DNA of 6,509 nucleotides, taken from NCBI GenBank assembly GCA_041486115.1, contig JBGPKT010000125.1, forward strand, positions 1-6,509, written 5' to 3'. The first letter of the stretch is position 1; each line of letters begins with the position of its first letter. This document shows positions 1 through 5,893 of this stretch, piece by piece. Both the position numbers and the translations under genes were made by a program. The notes beneath the pieces are model-generated. The model saw only the letters and a program-made list of their open reading frames with translations, ran no database searches and had not been told where the DNA came from. The stretch is from JACQBY01 sp041486115. GTDB taxonomy: Bacteria > Nitrospirota > Nitrospiria > JACQBW01.

Positions 1-2457
1 CATAAAAGCGACGACGATATTCCTTCCCAACGCCAGCTCGCCTTGATCGATCGACGGTCCGTCGGCCAGAACATCCCCTTTTTTTACCTTTTTACCGGCG
101 TCAATAATCGGTTTTTGGGTAATGCAGGTATTTTGATTAGACCGCTGGAATTTAATCAGGTTATAGACATCAAGCGCCACATCGGGCTCCTTGACAGATT
201 GTTCTTTCTGTTTGCGGGTCAGCTCGGCGCGAACAACAATCCGGGTGGCATCCACGCTTTCTACCACCCCGGCCCGTTTTGCCAGAATGACATAACCCGA
301 ATCTCTCGCCACAATCGTCTCCATCCCTGTTCCCACAAAAGGCGCTTCCGTTTGAAGAAGGGGGACCGCCTGACGCTGCATGTTGGACCCCATGAGGGCC
401 CGGTTGGCATCGTCATTTTCAAGAAAGGGGACCAGAGCAGTTGCCACGCTGACAATCTGTTTTGGAGAAACATCCATAAAATCTATTTTTTCGGGGGTAA
501 CGAGAACAAAATCCCCTCCATGCCGCGCAGAGACCATATCCGCGACAATTTTTCCCTTTGAGTCGATTTTCGTATTGGCCTGAGCGATAAGATATTTATC
601 TTCATCAATCGCGGAGATATAGATGACCTCATCGCTCACTTTGCCTTCCGCCACTTTACGGTAGGGGGATTCAATAAACCCGAATTCGTTGACCCTTGCG
701 TAAGTCGCCATCGAGGTGATCAACCCGATATTCGGCCCTTCAGGGGTCTCGATCGGGCAAATCCGGCCATAATGGCTGGGATGAACGTCGCGAACTTCAA
801 ACCCGGCCCTTTCGCGGGTCAATCCTCCGGGACCGAGAGCAGAAAGCCTCCGCTTATGGGTGATTTCCGCAAGGGGATTGGTCTGGTCCATAAACTGGGA
901 AAGCTGGCTTGATCCGAAAAATTCTTTGATCACGGCAATAACAGGTTTGGAATTAATCACATCATGGGGGAGTACCGTTTCAAGATCGAGAAGGTTCATT
1001 CGTTCTTTAATGGTTCTTTCCATCCGGACGAGTCCCACTCTAAACTGGTTTTCCAGAAGTTCCCCGACTGAACGGACCCTTCTGTTCCCCAGATTGTCGA
1101 TATCATCAATCTCTCCCTTGCCTGTTTTCAAATTGATCAGGTAGCGGACAACTTCAACCACATCGTCCCGGGTAAGCGTGCGCTGTTCAAGGGGTAGATT
1201 TAAACCGAGCTTTTTATTGATCTTGAGCCGCCCGACAGGAGAGAGATCATACCGCTTGTTGTTAAAGAAAAGGTTGTCAAACAGGAGTTTGGCTGAATCG
1301 ACGCTGGGGGTCTCACCCGGGCGGATCCTTTTATAGATTTCGACCATCGCTTCCGCCTGAGAACCCACCTTCTCAATCGCCAGGGTATCGCGGATCACGG
1401 GAAGAATCTGAATGTTGTCGATAAAAAGGAGCTGAAACGAATCCAAACCGCAGGCAATGATCTTTTCGATAATCGGCTGGCCGATTTCCTGGTTCCGTTC
1501 AAGAATAATCTCTCCCGTCTTAATATCAATCAGATCATTTAAAATGACCCGACCGAGCAATTCCTCATCGGGCAGAGGAAGTTCTTTAAATCCGGAAGTT
1601 TTGAGCTTTTTAATATTCAGACGGTTCAGCTTAGTCCCAGATTTCGCTATGACCTCTTTCGTCTTTTTATCGACCAGATCATTGGGGGCTTTCAAAATTC
1701 CCGAATGAATTTCGGGGTCAATCACTCTGAAAAATTTTCCGGCCCGGACGACGATTTCTTCAATGGGATAATAGTTTTTTAAAAGGTCTTCAACCGTATA
1801 ACCGAAAGCTTTCAAAAGAATCGTCGCGGCCAGTTTCCGTCTCCGGTCGATCCGGACATATAGGATATCTTTCGCGTCAAATTCAAAATCAAGCCATGAC
1901 CCCCGGTAGGGGATAATTCTGGCGGAATAGAGGACTTTCCCGCTGGCATGGGTTTTCCCTTTATCATGCGTAAACGAAGGGCCGGGAGAACGCTGAAGCT
2001 GGCTCACCACTACCCGCTCGGTTCCATTGACAATAAATGTCCCGTTGTCCGTCATTAAAGGAAGTTCGCCGATATAAACTTCCTGTTCCCGGATATCCTT
2101 TACTTTTTTGGCATTGGTCTTCTCGTCTTTTTCCCAGACCATCAGGCGCACCCGGATTTTCAAAGGAGCGGCAAAAGTCATCCCCCGTTCCAGACACTCC
2201 AGGACATCGTACTTTGGAACTCCGATCGAGTAGTCCAGAAACTCAACCACCGCGGTATCGTTGTAATCAGCGATCGGAAAAACAGACGTAAAGGCGGACT
2301 GCAGGCCGATATCTTCTCTTTGTTCCGGCGGCACATGCATCTGCAGGAAACGCTCATAAGAACGCTTCTGAATCTCGATTAAGTTTGGAATCTCAATTTT
2401 TGCCCCGATTTTCGCAAAATCTTTCCGGGTCCTTAAGCTCTCTGCCTGATTCACCAT
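1..2457 (-). CDS. rpoB: RNA polymerase beta subunit, N-terminal 819 codons (cut by window edge)
   Basis: This encodes the catalytic beta subunit of DNA-dependent RNA polymerase. The frame is open for 819 codons from ATG at 2457 to base 1, with no stop or frameshift. Family length is roughly 1,300-1,400 residues, so the C-terminal part with much of the active-site region lies outside the window. The N-terminus has the usual IPNLIEIQKRSYERFLQ block (about residues 23-39). The beta-lobe block GNRRVRSVGELLENQFRVGL starts near residue 457. The rifampicin region runs about residues 515-541 (GSSQLSQFMDQTNPLAEITH followed by KRRLSALG), with D524, H534 and S539 matching E. coli D516, H526 and S531, so no classical resistance substitution is seen. 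GLTRERAGFEVRDVHPSHYG follows. Residues about 222-345 match the extra lobe domain of proteobacterial-type beta subunits. The start is supported by an AGGATG-type Shine-Dalgarno at 2465-2468, 7 nt upstream. rpoC would be expected next, beyond the left edge. Confidence 0.98.
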   Translation of the reverse strand, partial: MVNQAESLRTRKDFAKIGAKIEIPNLIEIQKRSYERFLQMHVPPEQREDIGLQSAFTSVFPIADYNDTAVVEFLDYSIGVPKYDVLECLERGMTFAAPLKIRVRLMVWEKDEKTNAKKVKDIREQEVYIGELPLMTDNGTFIVNGTERVVVSQLQRSPGPSFTHDKGKTHASGKVLYSARIIPYRGSWLDFEFDAKDILYVRIDRRRKLAATILLKAFGYTVEDLLKNYYPIEEIVVRAGKFFRVIDPEIHSGILKAPNDLVDKKTKEVIAKSGTKLNRLNIKKLKTSGFKELPLPDEELLGRVILNDLIDIKTGEIILERNQEIGQPIIEKIIACGLDSFQLLFIDNIQILPVIRDTLAIEKVGSQAEAMVEIYKRIRPGETPSVDSAKLLFDNLFFNNKRYDLSPVGRLKINKKLGLNLPLEQRTLTRDDVVEVVRYLINLKTGKGEIDDIDNLGNRRVRSVGELLENQFRVGLVRMERTIKERMNLLDLETVLPHDVINSKPVIAVIKEFFGSSQLSQFMDQTNPLAEITHKRRLSALGPGGLTRERAGFEVRDVHPSHYGRICPIETPEGPNIGLITSMATYARVNEFGFIESPYRKVAEGKVSDEVIYISAIDEDKYLIAQANTKIDSKGKIVADMVSARHGGDFVLVTPEKIDFMDVSPKQIVSVATALVPFLENDDANRALMGSNMQRQAVPLLQTEAPFVGTGMETIVARDSGYVILAKRAGVVESVDATRIVVRAELTRKQKEQSVKEPDVALDVYNLIKFQRSNQNTCITQKPIIDAGKKVKKGDVLADGPSIDQGELALGRNIVVAFM

Positions 2458-2476
2458 TTATCATCCTCATGTCTAA

Positions 2477-2487
2477 CGGCTTCGCCG
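2477..2487 (-). promoter_or_regulatory. Small GAA-triloop hairpin just upstream of the rpoB ribosome binding site
   Basis: In the transcript CGGC-GAA-GCCG forms a 4-bp stem with a three-base loop. It lies 8 nt upstream of the GAGG Shine-Dalgarno core (2465-2468) of rpoB. It could help keep the binding site accessible by separating it from the larger stem at 2491-2565, but it is short and could be chance. Confidence 0.25.
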
Positions 2488-2490
2488 ATC

Positions 2491-2565
2491 AGGGGCCGTT
2501 TGTTTCAGAAATCATTCGATAGCGGCCGAACCGCTCGCGGAGAATTTCTGTGGCGCCTGGCCCCT
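2491..2565 (-). promoter_or_regulatory. Nested three-tier stem in the rplL-rpoB spacer (candidate RNase III or attenuation site)
   Basis: The 164-nt rplL-rpoB gap contains three concentric inverted repeats. The outer helix AGGGGCC/GGCCCCT (2491-2497 with 2559-2565) is 7 bp. The middle helix CAGAAAT/ATTTCTG (2506-2512 with 2544-2550) is 7 bp. The apical helix AGCGG/CCGCT (2521-2525 with 2531-2535) is 5 bp with a five-base loop, extendable by two pairs past a small bulge. The tiers are separated by matched eight-base internal stretches on each side. No U-run follows in the direction of transcription, so it does not look like a simple intrinsic terminator. In E. coli the corresponding spacer holds an attenuator and an RNase III processing site that help set rpoB expression relative to rplL. 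A similar role here is inferred from position and shape only. Confidence 0.45.
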
Positions 2566-2621
2566 TTTCAACCGCCGGGATTTTCAATAACTTAAATAGC
2601 CTTGCAGACGGGATCAGGAAC

Positions 2622-3002
2622 TTACTTAATCTCGACCTTGGCTCCGGATTCTTCCAATTTCTTTTTCATGGTTTCAGCTTCTTCTTTTGCCACGCCTGTT
2701 TTAACCGGTTTTGGCGCCGCTTCAACCAGATCTTTGGCTTCTTTCAGCCCGAGGCTGGTCAGTTCTCTCACCACTTTAATCACCTGGATCTTTTTATCTC
2801 CGGCGCTGGCCAAAATAACATCAAAGGCCGTCTTTTCTTCGGCCGGGGCAGCAGCTCCAGCGGCAGCGCCTCCGCCAGCATGGGCAACCGCAACGGGAGC
2901 GGCGGCACTGACGCCAAATTTTTCTTCAAGCATTTTAATCAGTTCTGCCAGTTGAAGAACGGGCATCTTTTCAACAGCGGATAATATTTCTTCATTTGTC
3001 AT
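2622..3002 (-). CDS. rplL: 50S ribosomal protein L7/L12
   Basis: This is the multi-copy stalk protein of the large subunit. Its dimers bind L10 and recruit translational GTPases such as EF-Tu and EF-G. The 126-residue product begins MTNEEILSAVEKMPVLQLAE. It has an N-terminal dimerisation helix pair (about 1-33), an Ala/Gly/Pro-rich hinge (about 34-54, with an unusual His-Ala-Gly-Gly-Gly stretch) and the globular C-terminal domain (about 57-126) containing GLKEAKDLVE and ending in VEIK. The reading frame extends 7 codons further upstream to an ATG at 3023, but that ATG has no Shine-Dalgarno, whereas AAGGAG at 3012-3017 sits 9 nt before the ATG at 3002. Family length also fits the shorter form. 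It lies 58 nt downstream of rplJ in the standard rplJL pair and is presumably under control of the upstream L10 leader. Confidence 0.97.
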   Translation of the reverse strand: MTNEEILSAVEKMPVLQLAELIKMLEEKFGVSAAAPVAVAHAGGGAAAGAAAPAEEKTAFDVILASAGDKKIQVIKVVRELTSLGLKEAKDLVEAAPKPVKTGVAKEEAETMKKKLEESGAKVEIK

Positions 3003-3011
3003 TTTACTTTT

Positions 3012-3017
3012 CTCCTT
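3012..3017 (-). promoter_or_regulatory. rplL Shine-Dalgarno that decides the start
   Basis: AAGGAG lies 9 nt upstream of the ATG at 3002. It falls inside the longer open frame (codons after the upstream ATG at 3023 read Asn-Lys-Glu), so the upstream ATG cannot use it. This favours the 126-residue product. Confidence 0.85.
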
Positions 3018-3060
3018 ATTCATTTTTAAAATCGATTAATTTTTAAAAAAGATTCATGCC

Positions 3061-3588
3061 TTAACTCCCGGCCGATTCCTTTTGTTCCTTGACTGCGTTA
3101 AGCGCGTAAACCAATTTGCTGACAATTCCATTTAACGACCTGACCAGCCCATAGAGGGGCGATTGCATGCGGGAAAGCAGCTGGCCGATCATCACCGGAC
3201 GCGCGGGCATTGCCGCAACGGCATAAATTCCTTTGAGATCAAGGAGCCGTCCTTCCATCATTCCGCCCTTCAGCTTAAAAGTTTTCTTTTTTTCCGAAAA
3301 CTCTTTTGCCGCCTTCACGGAACCGACGGGGTCATCATACCCAAAAACAACGCCTATCGGCCCGATAAAATAGGATTGGATCGGCTGATAAGAAGAACCT
3401 TGTATCGCTTTCTGTACCAGGGTATTTTTCATGACTTTAAATTCACCCTTGGCCTTGCGAACGTCAACACGGAGCTGCCTCAGGTCTTCGACCGGCAATC
3501 CTGCATACTCCGACAAAACAACCGATTTGGCCCGGTTAAACCGGTCCGTTATTTCTTTAATCTCAGTACTCTTTTCCGTTTTATTCAC
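3061..3588 (-). CDS. rplJ: 50S ribosomal protein L10, GTG start
   Basis: L10 is the stalk base protein. It binds 23S rRNA helices near the GTPase centre and carries L7/L12 dimers on its C-terminal helix. As the L10(L12) complex it also represses its own operon in several bacteria by binding the leader RNA. The product is 175 residues, normal for the family, starting (M)NKTEKSTEIKEITDRF. Visible family features are SVVLSEYAGLPVEDLRQLR (about 22-40) and FKVMKNTLVQKAI (about 50-62) in the RNA-binding domain, the GPIGVVFGYDDPV segment, and a long C-terminal helix (about 135-170) that would hold the L12 dimers. The frame is open upstream to an ATG at 3630, but a strong AAAGGAGG at 3596-3603 lies 7 nt before the GTG at 3588, so GTG is chosen. 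An ATG at 3595 is out of frame and stops after four codons. Confidence 0.96.
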   Translation of the reverse strand: MNKTEKSTEIKEITDRFNRAKSVVLSEYAGLPVEDLRQLRVDVRKAKGEFKVMKNTLVQKAIQGSSYQPIQSYFIGPIGVVFGYDDPVGSVKAAKEFSEKKKTFKLKGGMMEGRLLDLKGIYAVAAMPARPVMIGQLLSRMQSPLYGLVRSLNGIVSKLVYALNAVKEQKESAGS

Positions 3589-3595
3589 TGACCAT

Positions 3596-3640
3596 CCTCC
3601 TTTCTCGCAATGACTCTCAAATCGTTTCATCCCGAGAAAG
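3596..3640 (-). promoter_or_regulatory. rplJ Shine-Dalgarno with sequestering hairpin
   Basis: The Shine-Dalgarno AAAGGAGG occupies 3596-3603. A perfect 8-bp inverted repeat CTTTCTCG/CGAGAAAG (3600-3607 with 3633-3640) has a 25-nt loop, and its 3' arm in the transcript covers the first four bases of the Shine-Dalgarno. When formed, this helix should reduce ribosome access to the GTG start at 3588. Its 5' arm (3633-3640) is also claimed by an alternative helix with 3675-3680, so the two cannot coexist. The pairings are seen in the sequence; the regulatory role is inferred. Confidence 0.55.
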
Positions 3641-3680
3641 AAAAAACGAGAAGCCTCATCGTTTCATTTTTTCGTCTCGG
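3632..3680 (-). promoter_or_regulatory. Competing long stem and possible attenuator in the rplJ leader
   Basis: In the transcript CCGAGA (3680 to 3675) pairs with UCUCGG (3637 to 3632), and GAAAAAA (3673 to 3667) pairs with UUUUUUC (3646 to 3640). This gives about 13 bp with a small internal loop and a 20-nt apical loop. Inside it, GAG-GCUU-CUC (3648-3657) followed by six U residues (3641-3646) resembles a weak intrinsic terminator. The long stem overlaps both the L10-leader helix upstream (shared CCG at 3678-3680) and the Shine-Dalgarno hairpin downstream (shared 3633-3637). In B. subtilis L10(L12) regulates rplJL by transcription attenuation, so a comparable device is plausible, though the terminator hairpin here is thermodynamically poor. 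Confidence 0.45.
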
Positions 3681-3819
3681 CAGGCAATCTTTCAATCATA
3701 TCTCCCTGGTCAACCAAGCGAACGAGAGGGGAAAGCTTCATCCGGCTTTGCCGGTGAAGGGGGCGACGCAAGCCCTTATGATTGAAACATTCTTAACGAT
3801 TGATATCGACCTACTGTCT
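3674..3819 (-). ncRNA. L10 leader RNA (ribosomal protein leader upstream of rplJ)
   Basis: This is a cis-acting mRNA structure expected to bind L10(L12) and adjust rplJL expression to free L10. The transcript carries AGACAGUAGG (3819 to 3810) and CCUGCCGAGAC (3684 to 3674), which resemble the conserved paired strands of L10 leaders as I remember them; six of seven positions pair with one A-C mismatch and one G-U. Inside are CAAUC/GAUUG (3798-3802 with 3685-3689), a perfect 10-bp helix UUUCAAUCAU/AUGAUUGAAA (3778-3787 with 3690-3699), and apical hairpins GGGC-GCCC (3761-3775) and CUUCA-CCGGC with an AAA loop (3736-3759). The strongly one-sided bulges on the 5' strand are compatible with a kinked L10 site. 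Position directly upstream of rplJ supports the call. A covariance-model search would settle it. Confidence 0.75.
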
Positions 3820-3829
3820 TAGACACATT

Positions 3830-3855
3830 TTCGAGCTCAAAACTGAAAGCTCGAA
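3830..3855 (-). promoter_or_regulatory. Perfect 8-bp hairpin upstream of the L10 leader
   Basis: TTCGAGCT/AGCTCGAA (3830-3837 with 3848-3855) is a perfect 8-bp inverted repeat with a ten-base loop, between the rplA stop and the L10 leader. No U-run follows it in the direction of transcription, so it is not a terminator for the operon. It may protect the 3' end of processed rplKA mRNA or delimit the leader. I see no convincing promoter hexamers around it. Confidence 0.4.
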
Positions 3856-3868
3856 GTTTGTTGTACCT

Positions 3869-3890
3869 ATCAGCTTTCTGCTGATTTTTT
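3869..3890 (+). terminator. Terminator-like hairpin acting on the antisense strand at the rplA 3' end
   Basis: On the plus strand ATCAGC-TTTCT-GCTGAT (3869-3885) is followed directly by TTTTT (3886-3890), the form of an intrinsic terminator. No plus-strand gene reads into it, so it could only stop antisense transcripts entering rplA. On the minus strand the same hairpin follows the rplA stop codon without a U-run, and would serve at most as an mRNA 3'-end stabiliser. The stem is only 6 bp with modest GC. Confidence 0.35.
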
Positions 3891-4581
3891 AACTCACGAT
3901 TTTGGTAATACTCCCGGTATTCACCGCCACTCCGGGGCTCATGGTCGAAGAAATGGTAACCGACTGCAGATAAGTCCCTTTGCTGGTCGAAGGTTTTGCT
4001 TTCAGGACCGACTCTAATACCGCCATGCTGTTTTCGTGCAATTGGTCAGAAGTGAAAGATTTTTTACCGACCGGCACGTGGAGAATCCCGGCTTTTTCCA
4101 CTTTAAACTCTACTTTTCCTTTTCTGATATCGCTGATCGCTCTGGCCACATCAAACGTCACGGTCCCTGTTTTAGGATTGGGCATAAGACCCCTGGGGCC
4201 CAGCACTCTTCCTAACTTTCCCACTGTCCCCATCATATCGGGTGTCGCAATGACGCTGTCAAAATCGGTCCATCCTTTTGAAATTTTCTCGGCCATATCG
4301 TCCGCCCCGACGTAATCCGCACCCGCTTCGGTTGCCTCTCTCTCTTTTTCCCCTTTTGCAAAAACGAGAATCTTGACCTTTTTGCCCGTTCCATGGGGAA
4401 GGACCACCGATCCCCTCACCATCTGATCGGAATGCTTGGGATCGACGCCCAGTTTAATCGCCAGGTCGACGCTTTCATCAAATTTGGCAAAAGCGATCTG
4501 CTTGACCAACTCAACGGCTTCTTTCACTTCGTAATACTTATTTTCTACTTTTGTCAACGCTGCTTCAAATTTTTTACCCAT
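3889..4581 (-). CDS. rplA: 50S ribosomal protein L1
   Basis: L1 is the large-subunit protein of the mobile L1 stalk near the E site and, in E. coli, the repressor of the rplKA pair. The product has 230 residues, the usual bacterial length. Recognisable blocks are FDESVDLAIKLGVDPKHSDQ followed by MVRGSVVLPHGTGK (about 34-67), KGWTDFDSVIATPDMMG in the inserted second domain, the signature LGRVLGPRGLMPNPKTGTVT, and the closing SVTISSTMSPGVAVNT. The ATG at 4581 has AGGAG at 4588-4592, 6 nt upstream, and is 25 nt downstream of the rplK stop, consistent with coupled expression. The stop codon TAA runs into the A-rich base of the hairpin at 3869-3890. No classic L1 mRNA-binding hairpin was recognised in the short nusG-rplK gap. 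Confidence 0.98.
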   Translation of the reverse strand: MGKKFEAALTKVENKYYEVKEAVELVKQIAFAKFDESVDLAIKLGVDPKHSDQMVRGSVVLPHGTGKKVKILVFAKGEKEREATEAGADYVGADDMAEKISKGWTDFDSVIATPDMMGTVGKLGRVLGPRGLMPNPKTGTVTFDVARAISDIRKGKVEFKVEKAGILHVPVGKKSFTSDQLHENSMAVLESVLKAKPSTSKGTYLQSVTISSTMSPGVAVNTGSITKIVS

Positions 4582-4606
4582 CGATCACTCCTAAAGAATT
4601 CTTAAA

Positions 4607-5032
4607 CTAATCAATCACCTGGATTCCCATACTTCTTGCCGTCCCCCTGATAATCTGTATCGCCCCGCGAAGATCAATGGCGTTCAGATCGGGCATTTTT
4701 ACCTTCGCGATTTCTTCCACCTGGGCAGCGCTGACTTTTCCCACTTTATCTTTGTTGGGAACCGCGGCTCCTTTGATAACACCGGCCGCTTTTTTTAATA
4801 ATTCCGCCGCGGGTGGGGTTTTCATAATGAAGCTAAAGGAACGGTCTGAATAAACCGTTATCACGACCGGGACCACCGTATCGCCCTGGGCTTGAGTTTT
4901 GGCGTTAAACGTTTTGCAAAACTCCATAATATTGACACCATGCTGCCCGAGCGCCGGGCCGACCGGAGGGGCCGGATTGGCCTTGCCCGCCGGAATTTGC
5001 AACTTAACAAACGCAATCGCCTCTTTTGCCAT
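4607..5032 (-). CDS. rplK: 50S ribosomal protein L11
   Basis: L11 binds the GTPase-associated region of 23S rRNA with L10, takes part in factor-dependent GTP hydrolysis and in RelA-mediated stringent response, and forms part of the thiostrepton site. The product has 141 residues, the family norm. The N-terminal domain shows the proline-rich segment AGKANPAPPVGPALGQHGVN (about 15-34), with the prolines where thiopeptide contacts occur. The C-terminal RNA-binding domain includes LKKAAGVIKGA, KVGKVS and the closing IRGTARSMGIQV. The ATG at 5032 is preceded by AAAGGAG (5043-5049) at 10 nt. The gene lies 25 nt downstream of nusG and 25 nt upstream of rplA. The stop is TAG. Confidence 0.98.
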   Translation of the reverse strand: MAKEAIAFVKLQIPAGKANPAPPVGPALGQHGVNIMEFCKTFNAKTQAQGDTVVPVVITVYSDRSFSFIMKTPPAAELLKKAAGVIKGAAVPNKDKVGKVSAAQVEEIAKVKMPDLNAIDLRGAIQIIRGTARSMGIQVID

Positions 5033-5057
5033 TTCTGTTTAACTCCTTTATATTGTC

Positions 5058-5588
5058 CTAAATTTTTTCTACTTGTAAAAAACCCAGTTCTACCGGCGTC
5101 GGCCTTCCAAAGATGGAGACAAAAACTTTAATTTTGCTATGATCCGGATGAACCTCTTCGATAGCTCCGTTAAATCCCATAAACGGGCCGTCGATGATCC
5201 GGACATTCTCCCCTATTTGAAACTGTACTTTGCTCCTCGGCTGGGCCGTTCCAGCGTCCATCTGAACCTGCAGAGTCTCAACTTCCGACAAAGACAGGGG
5301 AACAGGCTTCTCTCCCCCGCCTACAAAGCCCGTGACCTTCGGAACGCTTTTGACCAGCTGCCAGGTCTCATCGTTCAGCTCCATTTCGATTAAAACATAA
5401 CCGGGGAAAAATTTTTTGTTCGAAACTCTCTTTTTCCCCTCTTTTATTTCCACAACTTCCTCTGTGGGAATCATAATTTTTCCAAACTGTTCGGTCAGAA
5501 GAGCGGTTTGAATTTTTTCTTCCAGACTTGTTTTTACTTTTCCTTCAAATCCTGAATATGTATGAATGACGTACCAATTTTTACCCAT
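5058..5588 (-). CDS. nusG: Transcription elongation/termination factor NusG
   Basis: NusG binds the RNA polymerase clamp through its NGN domain and, through its KOW domain, contacts S10 (transcription-translation coupling) or Rho. The product has 176 residues. The NGN domain (about 1-110) starts GKNWYVIHTYSGFEGKVK and contains FFPGYVLIEME and VPKVTGFVGG, the clamp-facing surface. The KOW domain (about 122-176) contains VRIIDGPFMGFNGAIEEV and SIFGRPTPVELGF. F160 corresponds to E. coli F165, a residue of the S10/Rho interface. The usual Asp after VEL is Gly here (VELGF), a minor oddity. There is no extra domain between NGN and KOW. The ribosome binding site is modest: AAGGG at 5600-5604, 11 nt before the ATG at 5588. 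It lies 97 nt downstream of secE across a structured spacer. Confidence 0.98.
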   Translation of the reverse strand: MGKNWYVIHTYSGFEGKVKTSLEEKIQTALLTEQFGKIMIPTEEVVEIKEGKKRVSNKKFFPGYVLIEMELNDETWQLVKSVPKVTGFVGGGEKPVPLSLSEVETLQVQMDAGTAQPRSKVQFQIGENVRIIDGPFMGFNGAIEEVHPDHSKIKVFVSIFGRPTPVELGFLQVEKI

Positions 5589-5617
5589 TTGCGTCGCTAC
5601 CCTTTTACTGTTAATAA

Positions 5618-5677
5618 CGCCAATCCTCTATCGCTTAGCCGCGCATCGGAGAATCCGGTCCGAATTGCGCAATGGCG
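5618..5677 (-). promoter_or_regulatory. Structured hairpin in the secE-nusG spacer
   Basis: Within the 97-nt gap, GCGCA/TGCGC (5641-5645 with 5666-5670) stacks on TCGGA/TCCGA (5646-5650 with 5659-5663) with a two-base bulge at 5664-5665 and an eight-base loop, giving 10 bp of GC-rich stem. A further CGCCA/TGGCG (5618-5622 with 5673-5677) can close it from outside, leaving an 18-nt single-stranded stretch on one side. No U-run follows, so this is not an intrinsic terminator. It could be a processing or mRNA-stability element. The function is unknown. Confidence 0.4.
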
Positions 5678-5685
5678 ACACTCCC

Positions 5686-5880
5686 TCAATGAATAACCAA
5701 TCGAATAATTCGCATGAGAACCGAATCCACGGAGGCAAGGAAAAAACCGACAATGATCACAAAAATAATAACGACGGTTGTGGAACCGATGGTCTCGCTT
5801 TTTGATGGGTAAGAAATCTTTTTTAATTCACCCTGAACTTCTTTAAAAAAATCAGCCAACTTCTGGTAAAATTTTTTCAT
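5686..5880 (-). CDS. secE: Preprotein translocase subunit SecE, single-membrane-span form
   Basis: SecE is the essential small subunit of the SecYEG protein-conducting channel in the inner membrane. The product has 64 residues, matching the short single-span form common outside enterics (E. coli has about 127 residues and three spans). The N-terminal amphipathic helix contains FFKEVQGELKKISYPSKSET (about 11-30), the family signature, with Tyr where Trp is commoner. One hydrophobic transmembrane segment follows (about 33-56, TTVVIIFVIIVGFFLASVDS), then a short tail rich in Ile, Arg and Leu. The ATG at 5880 is the only usable start; AGGAG at 5894-5898 is 13 nt upstream, longer than usual, and no in-frame GTG or TTG lies nearer. 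It is 58 nt downstream of tRNA-Trp and immediately before nusG, the standard pairing. Confidence 0.95.
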   Translation of the reverse strand: MKKFYQKLADFFKEVQGELKKISYPSKSETIGSTTVVIIFVIIVGFFLASVDSVLMRIIRLVIH

Positions 5881-5893
5881 CGTGTCGTTCGTA

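Noticed and set aside
43..561. Plus-strand 172-codon open frame opposite rpoB
   Set aside because: The minus strand reads as continuous, canonical RpoB. The plus-strand product matches nothing I recognise.
856..915. Possible natural rifampicin-resistance change in RpoB (Thr526 and Ala530 differ from E. coli Asn518 and Ser522)
   Set aside because: TNPLAE is, as I recall, a common natural variant seen in other bacteria such as B. subtilis. The key D524, H534 and S539 positions are the sensitive type.
2550..2984. Plus-strand open frames opposite rplL
   Set aside because: They are antisense shadows of a highly conserved gene. The Ser/Ala/Gly-rich stretches mirror the Ala-rich L12 hinge.
3589..3630. 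Upstream ATG at 3630 as the rplJ start
   Set aside because: It lacks a Shine-Dalgarno, lies in the regulatory hairpin loop and would make L10 start with 14 non-family residues.
3820..3888. Internal promoter for rplJL
   Set aside because: No pair of -35/-10-like hexamers with acceptable spacing could be found by eye in the direction of the genes.
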